Of a DNA stretch of 64,000 nucleotides, positions 1-8,176 are shown one piece after another. Numbering within the stretch: the first letter of the stretch is position 1; every line of letters begins with the position of its first letter. The DNA comes from Acinetobacter pragensis. GTDB taxonomy: Bacteria; Pseudomonadota; Gammaproteobacteria; Pseudomonadales; Moraxellaceae. The translations under genes were made by a program, and so were the position numbers. The stretch is from contig NZ_LUAW01000020.1 of NCBI RefSeq assembly GCF_001605895.1, positions 186,826 through 250,825 on the forward strand, read 5' to 3'. The notes under the pieces are model-generated. The model saw nothing but the letters and a program-made list of their open reading frames with translations. It did no database searches and was not told the DNA's origin.

Positions 1-255
1 AATGGGTGCGCCATCGGTAGCAATCACAATCGAGCGGGATGTTTTGCCCTGCAGGGGAATTACCACTACACGGCAACCATCTGGTATGTAAGAGCTGAAG
101 CCGACTTGCTGGACTAATTCAGTTTCATCCAAGACTTCGCCAGCAAAGCCCGTCAGCTGCAGCAGTTTTGAACCACCGCGAGCCACTACACCCAAGAATG
201 TCTGACGGACTTGGCCCATGCCGCGGGCAATTTGTCGCTGCATAGAGCCAATCAT
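1..255 (-). CDS. Baseplate assembly protein V (Mu gp45-like), partial
   Basis: An open reading frame starts at the ATG at 255-253 and leaves the window at its left edge, giving 85 visible residues. The N-terminus begins MIGSMQRQIARGMGQVRQTF and continues through a region with GFAGEVLDE and a small beta-rich segment (CRVVVIPLQGKTSR). This matches the N-terminal part of the Mu gpV family, the spike or baseplate assembly protein of contractile tails. The ATG overlaps the stop of the preceding P gene (ATGA), so the two are translationally coupled. The C-terminal part is outside the window. Confidence 0.8.
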   Translation of the reverse strand, partial: MIGSMQRQIARGMGQVRQTFLGVVARGGSKLLQLTGFAGEVLDETELVQQVGFSSYIPDGCRVVVIPLQGKTSRSIVIATDGAPI

Positions 256-1379
256 TTTTGTGCTCCAGTGGTTTTTGCTTTGTCTTTATTGGTTTTTTTA
301 CGCTTAGAGGTTTGCTTGACAGGTTCTTTGTGCAGCAATGGCTGCGCCCAGTCGCCTTGACGCTTCATCTTCAGCTTTGTGGTTTTGCCCTCAGCGCGTG
401 AAAGCATGAGCGTGCGGCCGTAAACCGCCCATTTGGCAGTGGCATTGCTTAAAGCATTGGTTTCTAAATTTAAGTACCAGCCGGGTGTCCAGACTTTGCC
501 GTCAATCGTCCAGCCGCTAACTGTTGCATCCAACGAATAGGCTTGCAGATCATTGTCTTTTTTGATTTTTTCTAATGCTGCATCTGCTTCAGCTTTGGTC
601 TCAACATCGCCTAAAGAGATGATTTTGAGGCGGTTAAAGCCATATTGAGTGTTGCTGGTGGCCGTAGACAAAACATGGCTGCCTTTCGTGTCTTGGCCTA
701 AAATTTTGATTTCATTAAAAACACTGCTGACATCATTCACATAAGACAGGTCAAGCACGTTGTTGCTGTTATCTAAAGGCTTGAGCAAACGTAGTGCAGT
801 TTGAACCACATATGGAGCTGCAAAAGGATCACCCACGACCAGCGTGCCGTCTGGTTCAAGCCACACATGCTGGCCCGTAACTGCTGCGGCTTTCGCAATG
901 GCATCCCATAGCGCTTCACCGGGTTCAACAGAGACTTTATTTTTTAACCATGCATTATTTTGAATACGTACATTATGAATTTTTGCGCCTAAGTCACCTG
1001 CTAAAACATACTGTGACAGCAGCGCTTCTAAAGTGAGCTGGCGCCCGCTAAATATAGGCACAGAGCAATCAATCAGCTGTCCAGCCAAGTCGCGTCCGCT
1101 GATCTCAAGCCCGTAACCGTCACGGCTAACCGCTTCAGCAACCTTGTCGGCAATCGAAGTCAGCACAAGCTCTTTGTTGTAAAAAACTTTGATGTCTTTG
1201 GCGCCAGCAATATCATTCGGCAAAGGGTCGCCATCCACCTGAAACAGCTTAAAGCTCCAGTTTTCAGCTGGGGTATCAATCTGACTGTCAATTGAAATCG
1301 CATCCCAGCCGCGGATTTGATAGCCGCCAATCTGTAAGATAATTTCATTGCCCTGATTGTCTTTTAGATTATCTTGCAT
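252..1379 (-). CDS. Tail/baseplate hub protein P (Mu gp44-like)
   Basis: A 375-residue protein of the Mu gpP family, the baseplate hub that links the tail tube to the spike in Mu-type myophages. The N-terminus (EIILQIGGYQIRGWDAISID) and the SGRDLAGQLIDCS motif near residue 95 are typical of the family. The last 25 residues are very basic (KRKKTNKDKAK), as often seen in phage hub tails. The start ATG overlaps the end of the N gene by 11 bases and the stop overlaps V, so N, P and V form a tightly packed unit downstream of late repeat copy 2608-2626. Confidence 0.88.
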   Translation of the reverse strand: MQDNLKDNQGNEIILQIGGYQIRGWDAISIDSQIDTPAENWSFKLFQVDGDPLPNDIAGAKDIKVFYNKELVLTSIADKVAEAVSRDGYGLEISGRDLAGQLIDCSVPIFSGRQLTLEALLSQYVLAGDLGAKIHNVRIQNNAWLKNKVSVEPGEALWDAIAKAAAVTGQHVWLEPDGTLVVGDPFAAPYVVQTALRLLKPLDNSNNVLDLSYVNDVSSVFNEIKILGQDTKGSHVLSTATSNTQYGFNRLKIISLGDVETKAEADAALEKIKKDNDLQAYSLDATVSGWTIDGKVWTPGWYLNLETNALSNATAKWAVYGRTLMLSRAEGKTTKLKMKRQGDWAQPLLHKEPVKQTSKRKKTNKDKAKTTGAQK

Positions 1380-2556
1380 AGACGGTCAGCTCCATGCCAG
1401 GGCGCAGTACCGCCGGATTGACCAAATCAGGATTTAAGCGGAGGATTTCGCTTGCACGGCTCATATCTTCATACAGCTGATGCGCCAGCCAATGCAGGGT
1501 GCAAGGCACAGTAATCACTGTTTTAGTCACTGGCGGGCGGATTTCAATCAGTTCTTGAATCTGTAAATGCAGCTGATCAGCCGTTTCTTTATAGACTTGA
1601 ATTTGACTGACAGCTGTTTCATTCAGCTCAGTCGCTATCTGCTCACGCTCAGTATTAATCGCCGCTTGAATCTGCTGGCGGTTGTTCTGGCGGATCACAG
1701 CCAAGTCAATAGGCGTCAGGCTGCTTTCTTTATTCTCAGCCAGCTCAGTACGGACGTTTTCAATGACTTTTTGAGTGATGGCAACCGTTGACGCAACTTG
1801 TGTGGCACGCCACAGCTGCTGCAGTTGCGGTGAAGATTTGTCATTTTGAAATAGCTTTTCAAAACGCTGCACCCGGTAAACCAAATCACGCCATTTTGAC
1901 AATGCAGAAATATTGGCATCGAAAGTCACCAGCCCGCTAACGTCATCAACTAAGCCAACAATAAAGTCTGCCGGGGCAAGTACATTTTCAATTGCAGTTT
2001 TGGCTAGATTCAGGCCATCACGAAAGGTATTGATGCCATTGCTGACATTATTCACCGCATCAAAAAACTGATTCTGATCCAGCACTTTCAGCTTTTTTAA
2101 ATACTGTTCTAAAGCAGATGCAGGTTCATCAATAATATCTTCAGTGTAAATTTCATCCAGTACAGCAACTGGAACAAACAGCTCGCGCTTCTTGTCTTTG
2201 GCCTGAATGAATTTGATTGAAATGGTGCATGAATCAACATTTTCAGCATTGTGGTCAACTGAATAATCCACCACATTCACTTGCATGATGCCGTAGATCG
2301 GGTGGATCAGTTCACCCGCACCGGTTTCTAAAAGCGCAGCTTCAAGAGCATCAACCCAAGTTTTATAGTCATCGCCAGCATAAACTGCATTGATCGAGAT
2401 ATTGCGCGGATTGTTGCCGACGTCTTCAATCTCAGCCTCGTTCGAATATGGGGCTTGTTTTACAGCAAGGGATTTAGACACAGCATCATTCGTCGACGTG
2501 CATTCAAACTGCACACCGCGGAAACTTGCATCCTGTAATTCTGTCGCCCAGCCCAT
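1369..2556 (-). CDS. DNA circularisation/tail protein N (Mu gp43-like)
   Basis: A 395-residue protein starting MGWATELQDASFRG. It carries the N-terminal domain named for Mu gpN (DNA circularisation family), whose members are tail or baseplate proteins ejected with or bound to DNA. The C-terminus (VPCTLHWLAHQLYEDMSRAS followed by NPAVLRPGMELTVYAR) resembles a LysM-like peptidoglycan-binding tail. The ATG at 2556 is preferred over an in-frame ATG at 2571. The latter lies inside a hairpin, whereas GGAGG in the hairpin's 3' arm lies about 8 nt upstream of 2556. The gene heads the unit served by repeat copy 2608-2626. Confidence 0.88.
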   Translation of the reverse strand: MGWATELQDASFRGVQFECTSTNDAVSKSLAVKQAPYSNEAEIEDVGNNPRNISINAVYAGDDYKTWVDALEAALLETGAGELIHPIYGIMQVNVVDYSVDHNAENVDSCTISIKFIQAKDKKRELFVPVAVLDEIYTEDIIDEPASALEQYLKKLKVLDQNQFFDAVNNVSNGINTFRDGLNLAKTAIENVLAPADFIVGLVDDVSGLVTFDANISALSKWRDLVYRVQRFEKLFQNDKSSPQLQQLWRATQVASTVAITQKVIENVRTELAENKESSLTPIDLAVIRQNNRQQIQAAINTEREQIATELNETAVSQIQVYKETADQLHLQIQELIEIRPPVTKTVITVPCTLHWLAHQLYEDMSRASEILRLNPDLVNPAVLRPGMELTVYAR

Positions 2557-2557
2557 A

Positions 2558-2581
2558 AAAAAAACCTCCATTTGAGGAGGT
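2558..2581 (-). promoter_or_regulatory. SD-sequestering hairpin plus U-run before gene N
   Basis: Read on the minus strand, ACCTCC (2581-2576) and GGAGGT (2569-2564) form a 6-bp stem with loop TCAAAT. An unbroken T run follows directly and then the ATG of gene N at 2556. The 3' arm GGAGG is the only Shine-Dalgarno sequence for that ATG. The structure could mask the ribosome site, protect the 5' end, or act as a weak terminator. The same arrangement stands before the endolysin gene. Confidence 0.6.
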
Positions 2582-2586
2582 CATTA

Positions 2587-2626
2587 TTAGAAATTTAAAG
2601 CACTTATATCAGGCGGAAAGGCTTCC
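2587..2626 (-). promoter_or_regulatory. Late repeat copy 1: dyad plus -10-like box (putative late promoter)
   Basis: The conserved core is 2608-2626. On the minus strand it reads GGAAGCCTTTCCG followed by CCTGATATAA and, 14 bases after the dyad, TTTAAAT. It begins 2 nt after the tape-measure stop codon and precedes gene N. Five other copies lie at 5792-5810, 10636-10654, 14280-14298, 15366-15384 and 20784-20802. Confidence 0.65.
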
Positions 2627-2628
2627 TT

Positions 2629-4809
2629 TTATTTTTGCCCGAATGACAATAAATTAAAGCCGTGGCGTTTTTCTTCGGCGGCTGCATGGTTGGAGATATC
2701 ACTTAACAAGTTGCCTGTACTGAATGGCAAAGGCTTGTTTTGTGCTGTAGTCGATATTAATGTGCTCAATTTATTAGAGATATCTTTTGATAGCTGATTC
2801 GCTTCCTGCTGCTTAGCTAAAAGTTCAACACTCTGTTGATTTTGCTGATCAATTGCAAATTGAACTGCATCAAATTTTTTACCATCACCACCAAACATTT
2901 TATCGACAGCACTGAATAAATAATTATCGACTGGCTCCATGATTTCTGAAAAACCATATGCTGCGCCAACAAGTCCAGCTGCTTTTAAGCTATTTGCACC
3001 TTTTACTTTGGGTTTGCCTTTTGTTTTGGTCAAATCAGGTAAATCATCTGGTGAAGCTCCTTTACCACGACTTAACACAGCACCAGTAACACCAACTGCA
3101 GCCACCGCCGCCAATGCTACTGAAGCTTTATATGCAGAGGCAGCTAATTCCTCATGCTTTTGCGCCCAATCAGTAATATTTTCTTTAACTTTTCCTAACG
3201 TTTCCGATACTGAATCATAAGCTTTAGACTGAGCAAATAATTTTTCTTGATCTGCGGCTTGATCTTTAGCCCATTCTGTCTGACGAATCATCTCAAGGTC
3301 TGAATTAACCGTGCCTGATGCTGAACTAATATTTTTTTCAAGTTTTACGGATTGATCTTTATTATAAACAACAGACATTGCTGCTAATAAAGCTTGACGG
3401 TCTGCCAAAAACTGTCCTAACTCACTGCCCATAGCAATATTGCTCATATCCTCAAGTTTTGCTTTACGATCTTCTGGTGTCTTGGCAGCCTTAGCTTCTT
3501 TTTGAAGCTCAGTATATTGAGGATTATTTTTTAATTGATGTTCAAGCAGTTTTACAAAAGCCTCAACCCCATATAAGCCCTGTTCACGTTGTTGAATCGA
3601 ATAAGTTGTCCAGTCAAATTCTTGACCTACTACTTTTCCTTTTTTATTCTTAATCGCTTTAGTTGGCAAACCATCAGTGTTGCCAACTTTATCTGCCAAA
3701 GTATCAGCCAATTCACGACTGGATAATTTTTGGAGCAAGTTGACAACATTATTGCCAGCTTCAGAACTATCTGCAGCAGTGCTTTTTGCTACTTGGTTTA
3801 GAGTTAATAATTTAACCAAACCAGCATCACCAGAATAACCAAAAGCATTCGCCATCGACATTTGACTAGGTAAGAATTTCGCTAAATCTTTGTATTCAAA
3901 ACTACCAATTTGACCCGCTCGCATAGCACGATCTTGTGCTAAATCAAGATTTTTGACCCCAAAACCTTTCATAGCAATAGTCATTTTCGCTGCATCTTCG
4001 GTGTCAGCACCCGCAGCAAAAGCAGTTTTTGAGGAAGATAGTAAAGCTGCTGAAACGTCAGATTCATTATACTTACCAGATGCCATTAACACGTTTAAGG
4101 CGGCTGCAACATCTTCACGCTTCCCGCCACCATTACGTACAGCATTTTTAACAAAACCTTCAAAATTAGCAGTTTTAGCTAAACGTTGCTCAGCTGTTAA
4201 GCCTTGTCCACCAGTTGCTGTAGCAGTGATATATGTCATTAATTGGGCATAATCACGTGGCTTTTGTAATGCACCTGATAGGACAGCACTGCCAGCAACA
4301 GTTGCACCTACAACTGCGCCAGTACGCTGCAGGGTGCTCATACCGCCAGTTTTCTGAATTTGCTGAATCTGCTTTTCTGCTTGTACAGTTTTACCTAACT
4401 CACCGTTTAACGTTGCGACACGCGATTTCATGGCTGCATATGCGCGTTCCATATCTTTAGCTGAAACAACACCTTGGCGCTGTAAAATACTTAGCTGTGC
4501 ATAACTGTTGTGTGTTTTCTTAATCTCAGCATTAATCTGCTGTTCAGTGCGAATGCCCAGCTTTCGGGCAGTATCGACTGCAAGCGCTTCACGCTTTTGC
4601 GCTGTAAATGCTTGACCTTGCTTACGAAGTTCATCACTGAACTTTTTAGCATTATTAATTTGCCCGGCTTGAAGGGGTGCAAGTTTCTGCTGTTCAGTAT
4701 TTATTTTTTTAACAGCAGTGAGCTGATCCGCAGCTATACGCTTAAGCTCAGCACTGGCTTGCTGTCCTTTTAACTGAAGCGTTAATGAAACTACGGAATT
4801 TTTGCTCAT
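2629..4809 (-). CDS. Phage tail tape measure protein
   Basis: A 726-residue protein with the features of a TP901-type tape measure. The first 150 residues are rich in charged coiled coil (QLKGQQASAELKRIAADQL onward). A conserved core around residues 190-340 contains QLMTYITATATGGQGLTAEQR, KTAFAAGADTEDAAKMTIAMKGFGV and MANAFGYSGDAGLVKLLTLN. Near residues 560-590 lies a hydrophobic Ala/Val segment likely to enter the membrane on DNA ejection. Its length sets tail length. It follows the gp41/gp42 chaperone pair, the standard position in contractile-tail phages. Codon and base use is more AT-rich than in the flanking genes, hinting at module exchange. Confidence 0.92.
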   Translation of the reverse strand: MSKNSVVSLTLQLKGQQASAELKRIAADQLTAVKKINTEQQKLAPLQAGQINNAKKFSDELRKQGQAFTAQKREALAVDTARKLGIRTEQQINAEIKKTHNSYAQLSILQRQGVVSAKDMERAYAAMKSRVATLNGELGKTVQAEKQIQQIQKTGGMSTLQRTGAVVGATVAGSAVLSGALQKPRDYAQLMTYITATATGGQGLTAEQRLAKTANFEGFVKNAVRNGGGKREDVAAALNVLMASGKYNESDVSAALLSSSKTAFAAGADTEDAAKMTIAMKGFGVKNLDLAQDRAMRAGQIGSFEYKDLAKFLPSQMSMANAFGYSGDAGLVKLLTLNQVAKSTAADSSEAGNNVVNLLQKLSSRELADTLADKVGNTDGLPTKAIKNKKGKVVGQEFDWTTYSIQQREQGLYGVEAFVKLLEHQLKNNPQYTELQKEAKAAKTPEDRKAKLEDMSNIAMGSELGQFLADRQALLAAMSVVYNKDQSVKLEKNISSASGTVNSDLEMIRQTEWAKDQAADQEKLFAQSKAYDSVSETLGKVKENITDWAQKHEELAASAYKASVALAAVAAVGVTGAVLSRGKGASPDDLPDLTKTKGKPKVKGANSLKAAGLVGAAYGFSEIMEPVDNYLFSAVDKMFGGDGKKFDAVQFAIDQQNQQSVELLAKQQEANQLSKDISNKLSTLISTTAQNKPLPFSTGNLLSDISNHAAAEEKRHGFNLLSFGQK

Positions 4810-4812
4810 CGT

Positions 4813-5007
4813 TTAGGCCTTTTGTTTAGAGTGCTTGCGCTTGGTTGCTACATAAGTCGTGCCAGTACTGGAACTGCTTTTCGGGGTATTGCTGGCGCGT
4901 GATTTTCTTTGACGTTGAGGATGAGTATTGTTTGGCCGCTCATCGGTGAGTATTGCGATTGCAGTATCCATGGGCATCTTTTCAATCGCTTCAAAAGGAA
5001 TGCCCAC
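4813..5007 (-). CDS. Tail assembly chaperone, downstream frame (Mu gp42-like; probable -1 frameshift product)
   Basis: A short frame of 64 residues from a GTG at 5007, very basic and Ser/Lys/Arg rich at its end. It sits between gp41 and the tape measure, where Mu-like phages place the second half of the tail chaperone. No Shine-Dalgarno sequence precedes the GTG. The frame is open upstream across the end of gp41 (back to a TGA inside it) and is in the -1 frame relative to gp41. A strong hairpin lies just after the gp41 stop. I therefore expect it to be made mainly as a gp41-gp42 fusion. Independent initiation at GTG 5007 or at internal ATGs is the alternative. Confidence 0.6.
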   Translation of the reverse strand: MGIPFEAIEKMPMDTAIAILTDERPNNTHPQRQRKSRASNTPKSSSSTGTTYVATKRKHSKQKA

Positions 5008-5015
5008 AGTTAAAA

Positions 5016-5036
5016 GAGCGCGGATTAACCGCGCTC
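5016..5036 (-). promoter_or_regulatory. GC-rich hairpin between gp41 and gp42 (possible frameshift stimulator)
   Basis: GAGCGCGG (5016-5023) pairs with CCGCGCTC (5029-5036) around a 5-base loop, an 8-bp perfect stem. On the minus strand it starts 6 nt after the gp41 TAA and is followed by TTTTA. It could stimulate -1 frameshifting just upstream or act as a partial terminator. I see no canonical X XXY YYZ heptamer. The best slip candidate is the AAG codon in GCA-AAG-GAA. Confidence 0.55.
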
Positions 5037-5042
5037 CCTTAT

Positions 5043-5348
5043 TTACTCTGCGGCTGCTTCCTTTGCTTTCAGCTCAGCCAGCTTTTCATTCAGATAATCA
5101 AGGTTAGAGCGGGATGAATTGCCCAGCATGTCATAGGTGATTTTATGCTCTTTACCATCCGCATCCACCAACTTGGTCATTGCAGCAAGGTCAGTGATAC
5201 CAATGAACTGACCTGCTTCACTATCGGCCTGCGCCTGCATGTACTCAATTGCAGTCAGCTGGCGCATAACCACTTTTTTGCTCTTAATTTCCGTCTGGCC
5301 GTCTAGCGCCTTCAGTGCGACAGGAAGAGTGCCTTCAATTTGAATCAT
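5043..5348 (-). CDS. Tail assembly chaperone (Mu gp41-like)
   Basis: A 101-residue protein with the family pattern. The N-terminal beta region (IQIEGTLPVALKAL, KKVVMRQLTAIEYMQAQADSE) resembles the phage tail assembly chaperone family Mu gp41 / P2 E. The C-terminus is helical and Lys/Glu/Ala rich (LNEKLAELKAKEAAAE). Its partner frame follows at once. The start ATG has a good AAGGAA ribosome site. It belongs to the unit tail tube, gp41, gp42, tape measure, downstream of repeat copy 5792-5810. Confidence 0.8.
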   Translation of the reverse strand: MIQIEGTLPVALKALDGQTEIKSKKVVMRQLTAIEYMQAQADSEAGQFIGITDLAAMTKLVDADGKEHKITYDMLGNSSRSNLDYLNEKLAELKAKEAAAE

Positions 5349-5360
5349 TTAATTATTTCC

Positions 5361-5738
5361 TTATACATTTTCTTGGATGTAGCTCAATGCAAAGCCTTCA
5401 AGGTTTCGGCGTGTTTCACCCGAAACATCATAAGAATCACTGATGGTTTGCACATTAAAATCTGTGTATGTTTCACGGAAATTGCCTGACTCAGATTCAA
5501 TGCTGATGCGAGCATCCGCAACTTCAAGCCAATCTACTTCATCCTTGCCATCAGGAATTACCACAGCAACAGTAATGGCATAGGTGCGAATGCCTTTTGC
5601 TGTGTGCTTGACTTCACCTGTGCGGTTCATAGTGGCCACAGGGCGGCGGCCTGTCGTTTTGGTTGATGTAAAAGATGCACAGTCATAGTCATCACCGTTT
5701 ACACCTAAAATAATAAAGCCAACTGATTCTTCAGCCAT
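5361..5738 (-). CDS. Tail tube protein (Mu gpM-like)
   Basis: A 125-residue protein of the Mu tail tube family. It starts MAEESVGFIILGVNGDDYDC, contains TSTKTTGRRPVATMNRTGEV, and ends RRNLEGFALSYIQENV. Tube proteins stack as hexamers inside the sheath. It is the first gene after the terminator at 5821-5850 and repeat copy 5792-5810, with SD GAGG before ATG 5738. In Mu the tube gene likewise follows the sheath gene; here a 55-residue gene is inserted between them. Confidence 0.85.
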   Translation of the reverse strand: MAEESVGFIILGVNGDDYDCASFTSTKTTGRRPVATMNRTGEVKHTAKGIRTYAITVAVVIPDGKDEVDWLEVADARISIESESGNFRETYTDFNVQTISDSYDVSGETRRNLEGFALSYIQENV

Positions 5739-5770
5739 TTGTATAGCCTCAAATTAATGTTGGCCTATTT

Positions 5771-5810
5771 TTTCTGAATTTATATTGTGATATCAGGCGG
5801 AAGGACTTCC
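5771..5810 (-). promoter_or_regulatory. Late repeat copy 2 (putative late promoter)
   Basis: Core 5792-5810. On the minus strand it reads GGAAGTCCTTCCG (a perfect GGAAG/CTTCC dyad with 2-base spacer), then CCTGATATCACAA and TATAAAT 13 bases after the dyad. It lies between a terminator and the tail tube gene, exactly where a new transcript would have to start. Confidence 0.65.
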
Positions 5811-5820
5811 ATTTAATTAA

Positions 5821-5850
5821 AAAAAAAGCCCACCGAAGTGAGCTTTTTTT
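5821..5850 (-). terminator. Intrinsic terminator after the sheath operon
   Basis: AAAAAAAGC and CAC pair with GTG and GCTTTTTTT around a CGAA loop. On the minus strand the hairpin is followed by a run of T. It closes the unit that ends with the 55-residue gene at 5862-6029. Confidence 0.75.
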
Positions 5851-5861
5851 ATTTGACCAAT

Positions 5862-6029
5862 TTAGGCCTCAATTTCATTGACGGATAATTCACTTGATGA
5901 ATAATTTTCCACGGGTTTAATCTCATCCGAAAGGGTCTCAGCCATTTTTAATGCCTGATCTTGATCTTCCGCTTCAATTTCAGTGGTTAATGCAATGTGA
6001 TGTAAAATTTGAACTCGAAATTTTTTCAA
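5862..6029 (-). CDS. Small acidic phage protein of unknown function
   Basis: A 55-residue acidic protein (KKFRVQILHHIALTTEIEAE...). The TTG at 6029-6027 is chosen because AAGGATC, overlapping the sheath stop codon, sits 6 nt upstream. A longer version reading back into the sheath gene lacks a ribosome site. The composition (many Glu, Asp and Ser) suggests a soluble accessory protein. I do not recognise a family. Confidence 0.6.
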   Translation of the reverse strand: MKKFRVQILHHIALTTEIEAEDQDQALKMAETLSDEIKPVENYSSSELSVNEIEA

Positions 6030-6040
6030 TTTAATGATCC

Positions 6041-7138
6041 TTAATACACGTTTAAAGTCGTGGCAATTACATGCATGCCTCGCACCCAATAGCTTGGTAT
6101 ATCAGCATTAGCACGGGCTTTATCGTCACTGTCTTGAGTCACAGTCAGCTGATCTGCTGTCGCAGTGACATTTTCCAAAATTTCCGCTTTTTCAAGCTTA
6201 ATGGCTTCAGCCATAAATACACTGCGAAGATTGCGGCGTGCAGCACCTGTATTTTTGCGGCGGCGTTCTTTTGAAGCAGCTGTACGCATCACAAGACGCA
6301 CGTAGTCAATAGTAAGCGCACCATTGATGTCGAGCATGATGTCATCCGCCATGCCTGAATCAGGGTTTTTGCGGAATGTCGAAATCGCACGCACAATTTC
6401 AGGCGTACCGTCTGCACCTGTTTGAATAATGCACACGCCAGCCCGCATGGCAGCCTCTTGACGCTCAAAGGTCAGTTTGTATTTATCTTCAACAGCACCT
6501 ACGCCTTCAAGATTCACACCATTAAATGGCAATGCAGGGTCACTGGAGTCCGCCAAAGCTGCCGCCATGGCTGCACTGATTTCAGCTTCTTGACCTGATG
6601 CCCCGTGATAACACACAGCAACGACACGGTAGCTGGTTTCCACAGGGGCTTGTGCTGCAAATGTTGTTGCCGCTTCAATATCTGAAAATGGAACAACTAA
6701 AATTGCAGGACGCTGTTCAATCGCATCACTGACAAAATTTAGATGATCAATCCATGCTTCGGTTTCATCGCCAATAGCAGGCGTTTTATCAACGGCAAGA
6801 ATGGTATGACCCAATGGGGCAATAATTTCTGTAGTGTTATCCACATCTGGCACAGGCGCCTGCGGATCTGTTGTATTCATTGCCAAGGTAATGGCTTGAA
6901 CATCAACAAGGCGATTGGTTTTCACCGCAGCTTTAATCATGCGGCCAACAATACTGTCAGTGCCGATTTTTTCAATTGCATCAGACTCATCATAAATCGC
7001 TACGGGTTGATCCATGACTTTGTCATCAGCAGTGATAAACAATACTTTATGCGTATTCGCAGGCAAGCCTGTACGCTGGGTATTGATGTTGACATCGGTA
7101 TACATACCGGGTGTACGAATGCCTGCTTGAATAGACAT
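6041..7138 (-). CDS. Tail sheath protein (Mu gpL-like)
   Basis: A 365-residue contractile tail sheath protein. It starts with IQAGIRTPGMYTDVNINTQ, and near the C-terminus has LTIDYVRLVMRTAASKERRR followed by a last segment ending PSYWVRGMHVIATTLNVY, as in Mu-type sheaths. The sheath contracts on infection to drive the tube through the envelope. It lies directly after gp37 with SD AAGGAAT. Mu gpL is longer (about 495 residues), so this is a compact version lacking some surface domains. Confidence 0.9.
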   Translation of the reverse strand: MSIQAGIRTPGMYTDVNINTQRTGLPANTHKVLFITADDKVMDQPVAIYDESDAIEKIGTDSIVGRMIKAAVKTNRLVDVQAITLAMNTTDPQAPVPDVDNTTEIIAPLGHTILAVDKTPAIGDETEAWIDHLNFVSDAIEQRPAILVVPFSDIEAATTFAAQAPVETSYRVVAVCYHGASGQEAEISAAMAAALADSSDPALPFNGVNLEGVGAVEDKYKLTFERQEAAMRAGVCIIQTGADGTPEIVRAISTFRKNPDSGMADDIMLDINGALTIDYVRLVMRTAASKERRRKNTGAARRNLRSVFMAEAIKLEKAEILENVTATADQLTVTQDSDDKARANADIPSYWVRGMHVIATTLNVY

Positions 7139-7142
7139 AAAA

Positions 7143-7745
7143 TTATTCCTTCAGTTCAACCAGATCAGACTCTATAAAGCCGTAATCTTTAGGGTCAAAA
7201 TGGTAATTAATATTGATACGTTCTAACCATGCCTCTTCTTCAGCTTCCTCACGGATGCGGTCTGAAGCGGTGATGGTATAAGAGGTGCTAAATTCTTGCG
7301 CCAATACACTTAAAGACTGGCCGCGGGTGGAGGTATTAAAAATAGTTTTGACTCGGCCCAGCTCAAAAGGCGCTAAGCCTTTAACGCCTTGGCTGGATAA
7401 ATCATTGCCAGTGAGCAGCTGTTGCACATGATGCAGCATTTGGAAAGTACCGATATCTGCGCCAGCACCATGGCGCTGAGACTCCTCATTACGCACTGAG
7501 TCTGCACCAACCAACACCACAAAAGTGATAGGCATTTTGGTTTTATTGACGCCGGTTTTTTCAGGCGTTTTACTGCCGTCAAAGGTCACCCAAATTGCTG
7601 GAAAGTGGCGAATAATTGCATCGATACCATCATCAAACTCACCACCATAGGTGTAAATTTCGCGAATCCAAGGCCACTTTTTTTCCTGAATTTGCTGTGC
7701 CATTACATCTTTAATGGCTTGCTCAATGATGGATAAATTCAGCAT
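7143..7745 (-). CDS. Mu gp37-like protein (DUF1834)
   Basis: A 200-residue protein with the DUF1834/gp37 pattern: SIIEQAIKDVMAQQIQEKKW near the start, then AIIRHFPAIWVTFDGSK and FVVLVGADSVRNEESQRHG. In Mu this gene lies between gp36 and the sheath, as here, and is thought to act at the head-tail junction or tail terminator. The start ATG shares a base with the gp36 stop (TAATG), indicating coupled translation. Confidence 0.85.
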   Translation of the reverse strand: MLNLSIIEQAIKDVMAQQIQEKKWPWIREIYTYGGEFDDGIDAIIRHFPAIWVTFDGSKTPEKTGVNKTKMPITFVVLVGADSVRNEESQRHGAGADIGTFQMLHHVQQLLTGNDLSSQGVKGLAPFELGRVKTIFNTSTRGQSLSVLAQEFSTSYTITASDRIREEAEEEAWLERININYHFDPKDYGFIESDLVELKE

Positions 7746-8173
7746 TACCAGCCTCCATTTCCAAAATCACGACGTCCTACAGCAAACTGCACATTATTGG
7801 ACGAGGTCTGCACTGGCTTCGACTCTCCAGCTGGAGAACCGCCTAACGTCAGTTCACCTTTGGAAATTTTAGTTAAAGTTTTAATCGATGATTCAAAACG
7901 GTTTTTAATCGGATCGTTATCAGACAGATCACCAGTGACTGAGTAATAACGTGCCAAGTTGCAACCAATATTCACTAAAAATGGAGGGATAACCTGCAAC
8001 GGCAGTGGGTAGCGGCTACCCACATAAGCATCAATCTCGCTGTTGGCTTCCTGCATAGCTGAATCCAGTTTCTCCATATTGATTACACCCTGATAGGGCT
8101 TTTCAGTATCGGTCAGCCGAATCAGCAGGGTTTCACCAAACTTACGCTTCATAGCTTCTACCGTTGCGTACAT
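7745..8173 (-). CDS. Mu gp36-like head-tail connector (DUF1320)
   Basis: A 142-residue protein with the DUF1320 signature: MEKLDSAMQEANSEIDAYVG SRYPLPL, then NIGCNLARYYSVTGDLS. The family is a small helical connector bound to the head in Mu-like phages. SD AGGAA precedes the ATG. It is placed between major head protein T and gp37, as in Mu. Confidence 0.87.
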   Translation of the reverse strand: MYATVEAMKRKFGETLLIRLTDTEKPYQGVINMEKLDSAMQEANSEIDAYVGSRYPLPLQVIPPFLVNIGCNLARYYSVTGDLSDNDPIKNRFESSIKTLTKISKGELTLGGSPAGESKPVQTSSNNVQFAVGRRDFGNGGW

Positions 8174-8176
8174 TCC

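Noticed and set aside
6071..7177. Plus-strand ORFs opposite the sheath gene
   Set aside because: They are antisense shadows of a clear coding gene with no ribosome sites or family matches.
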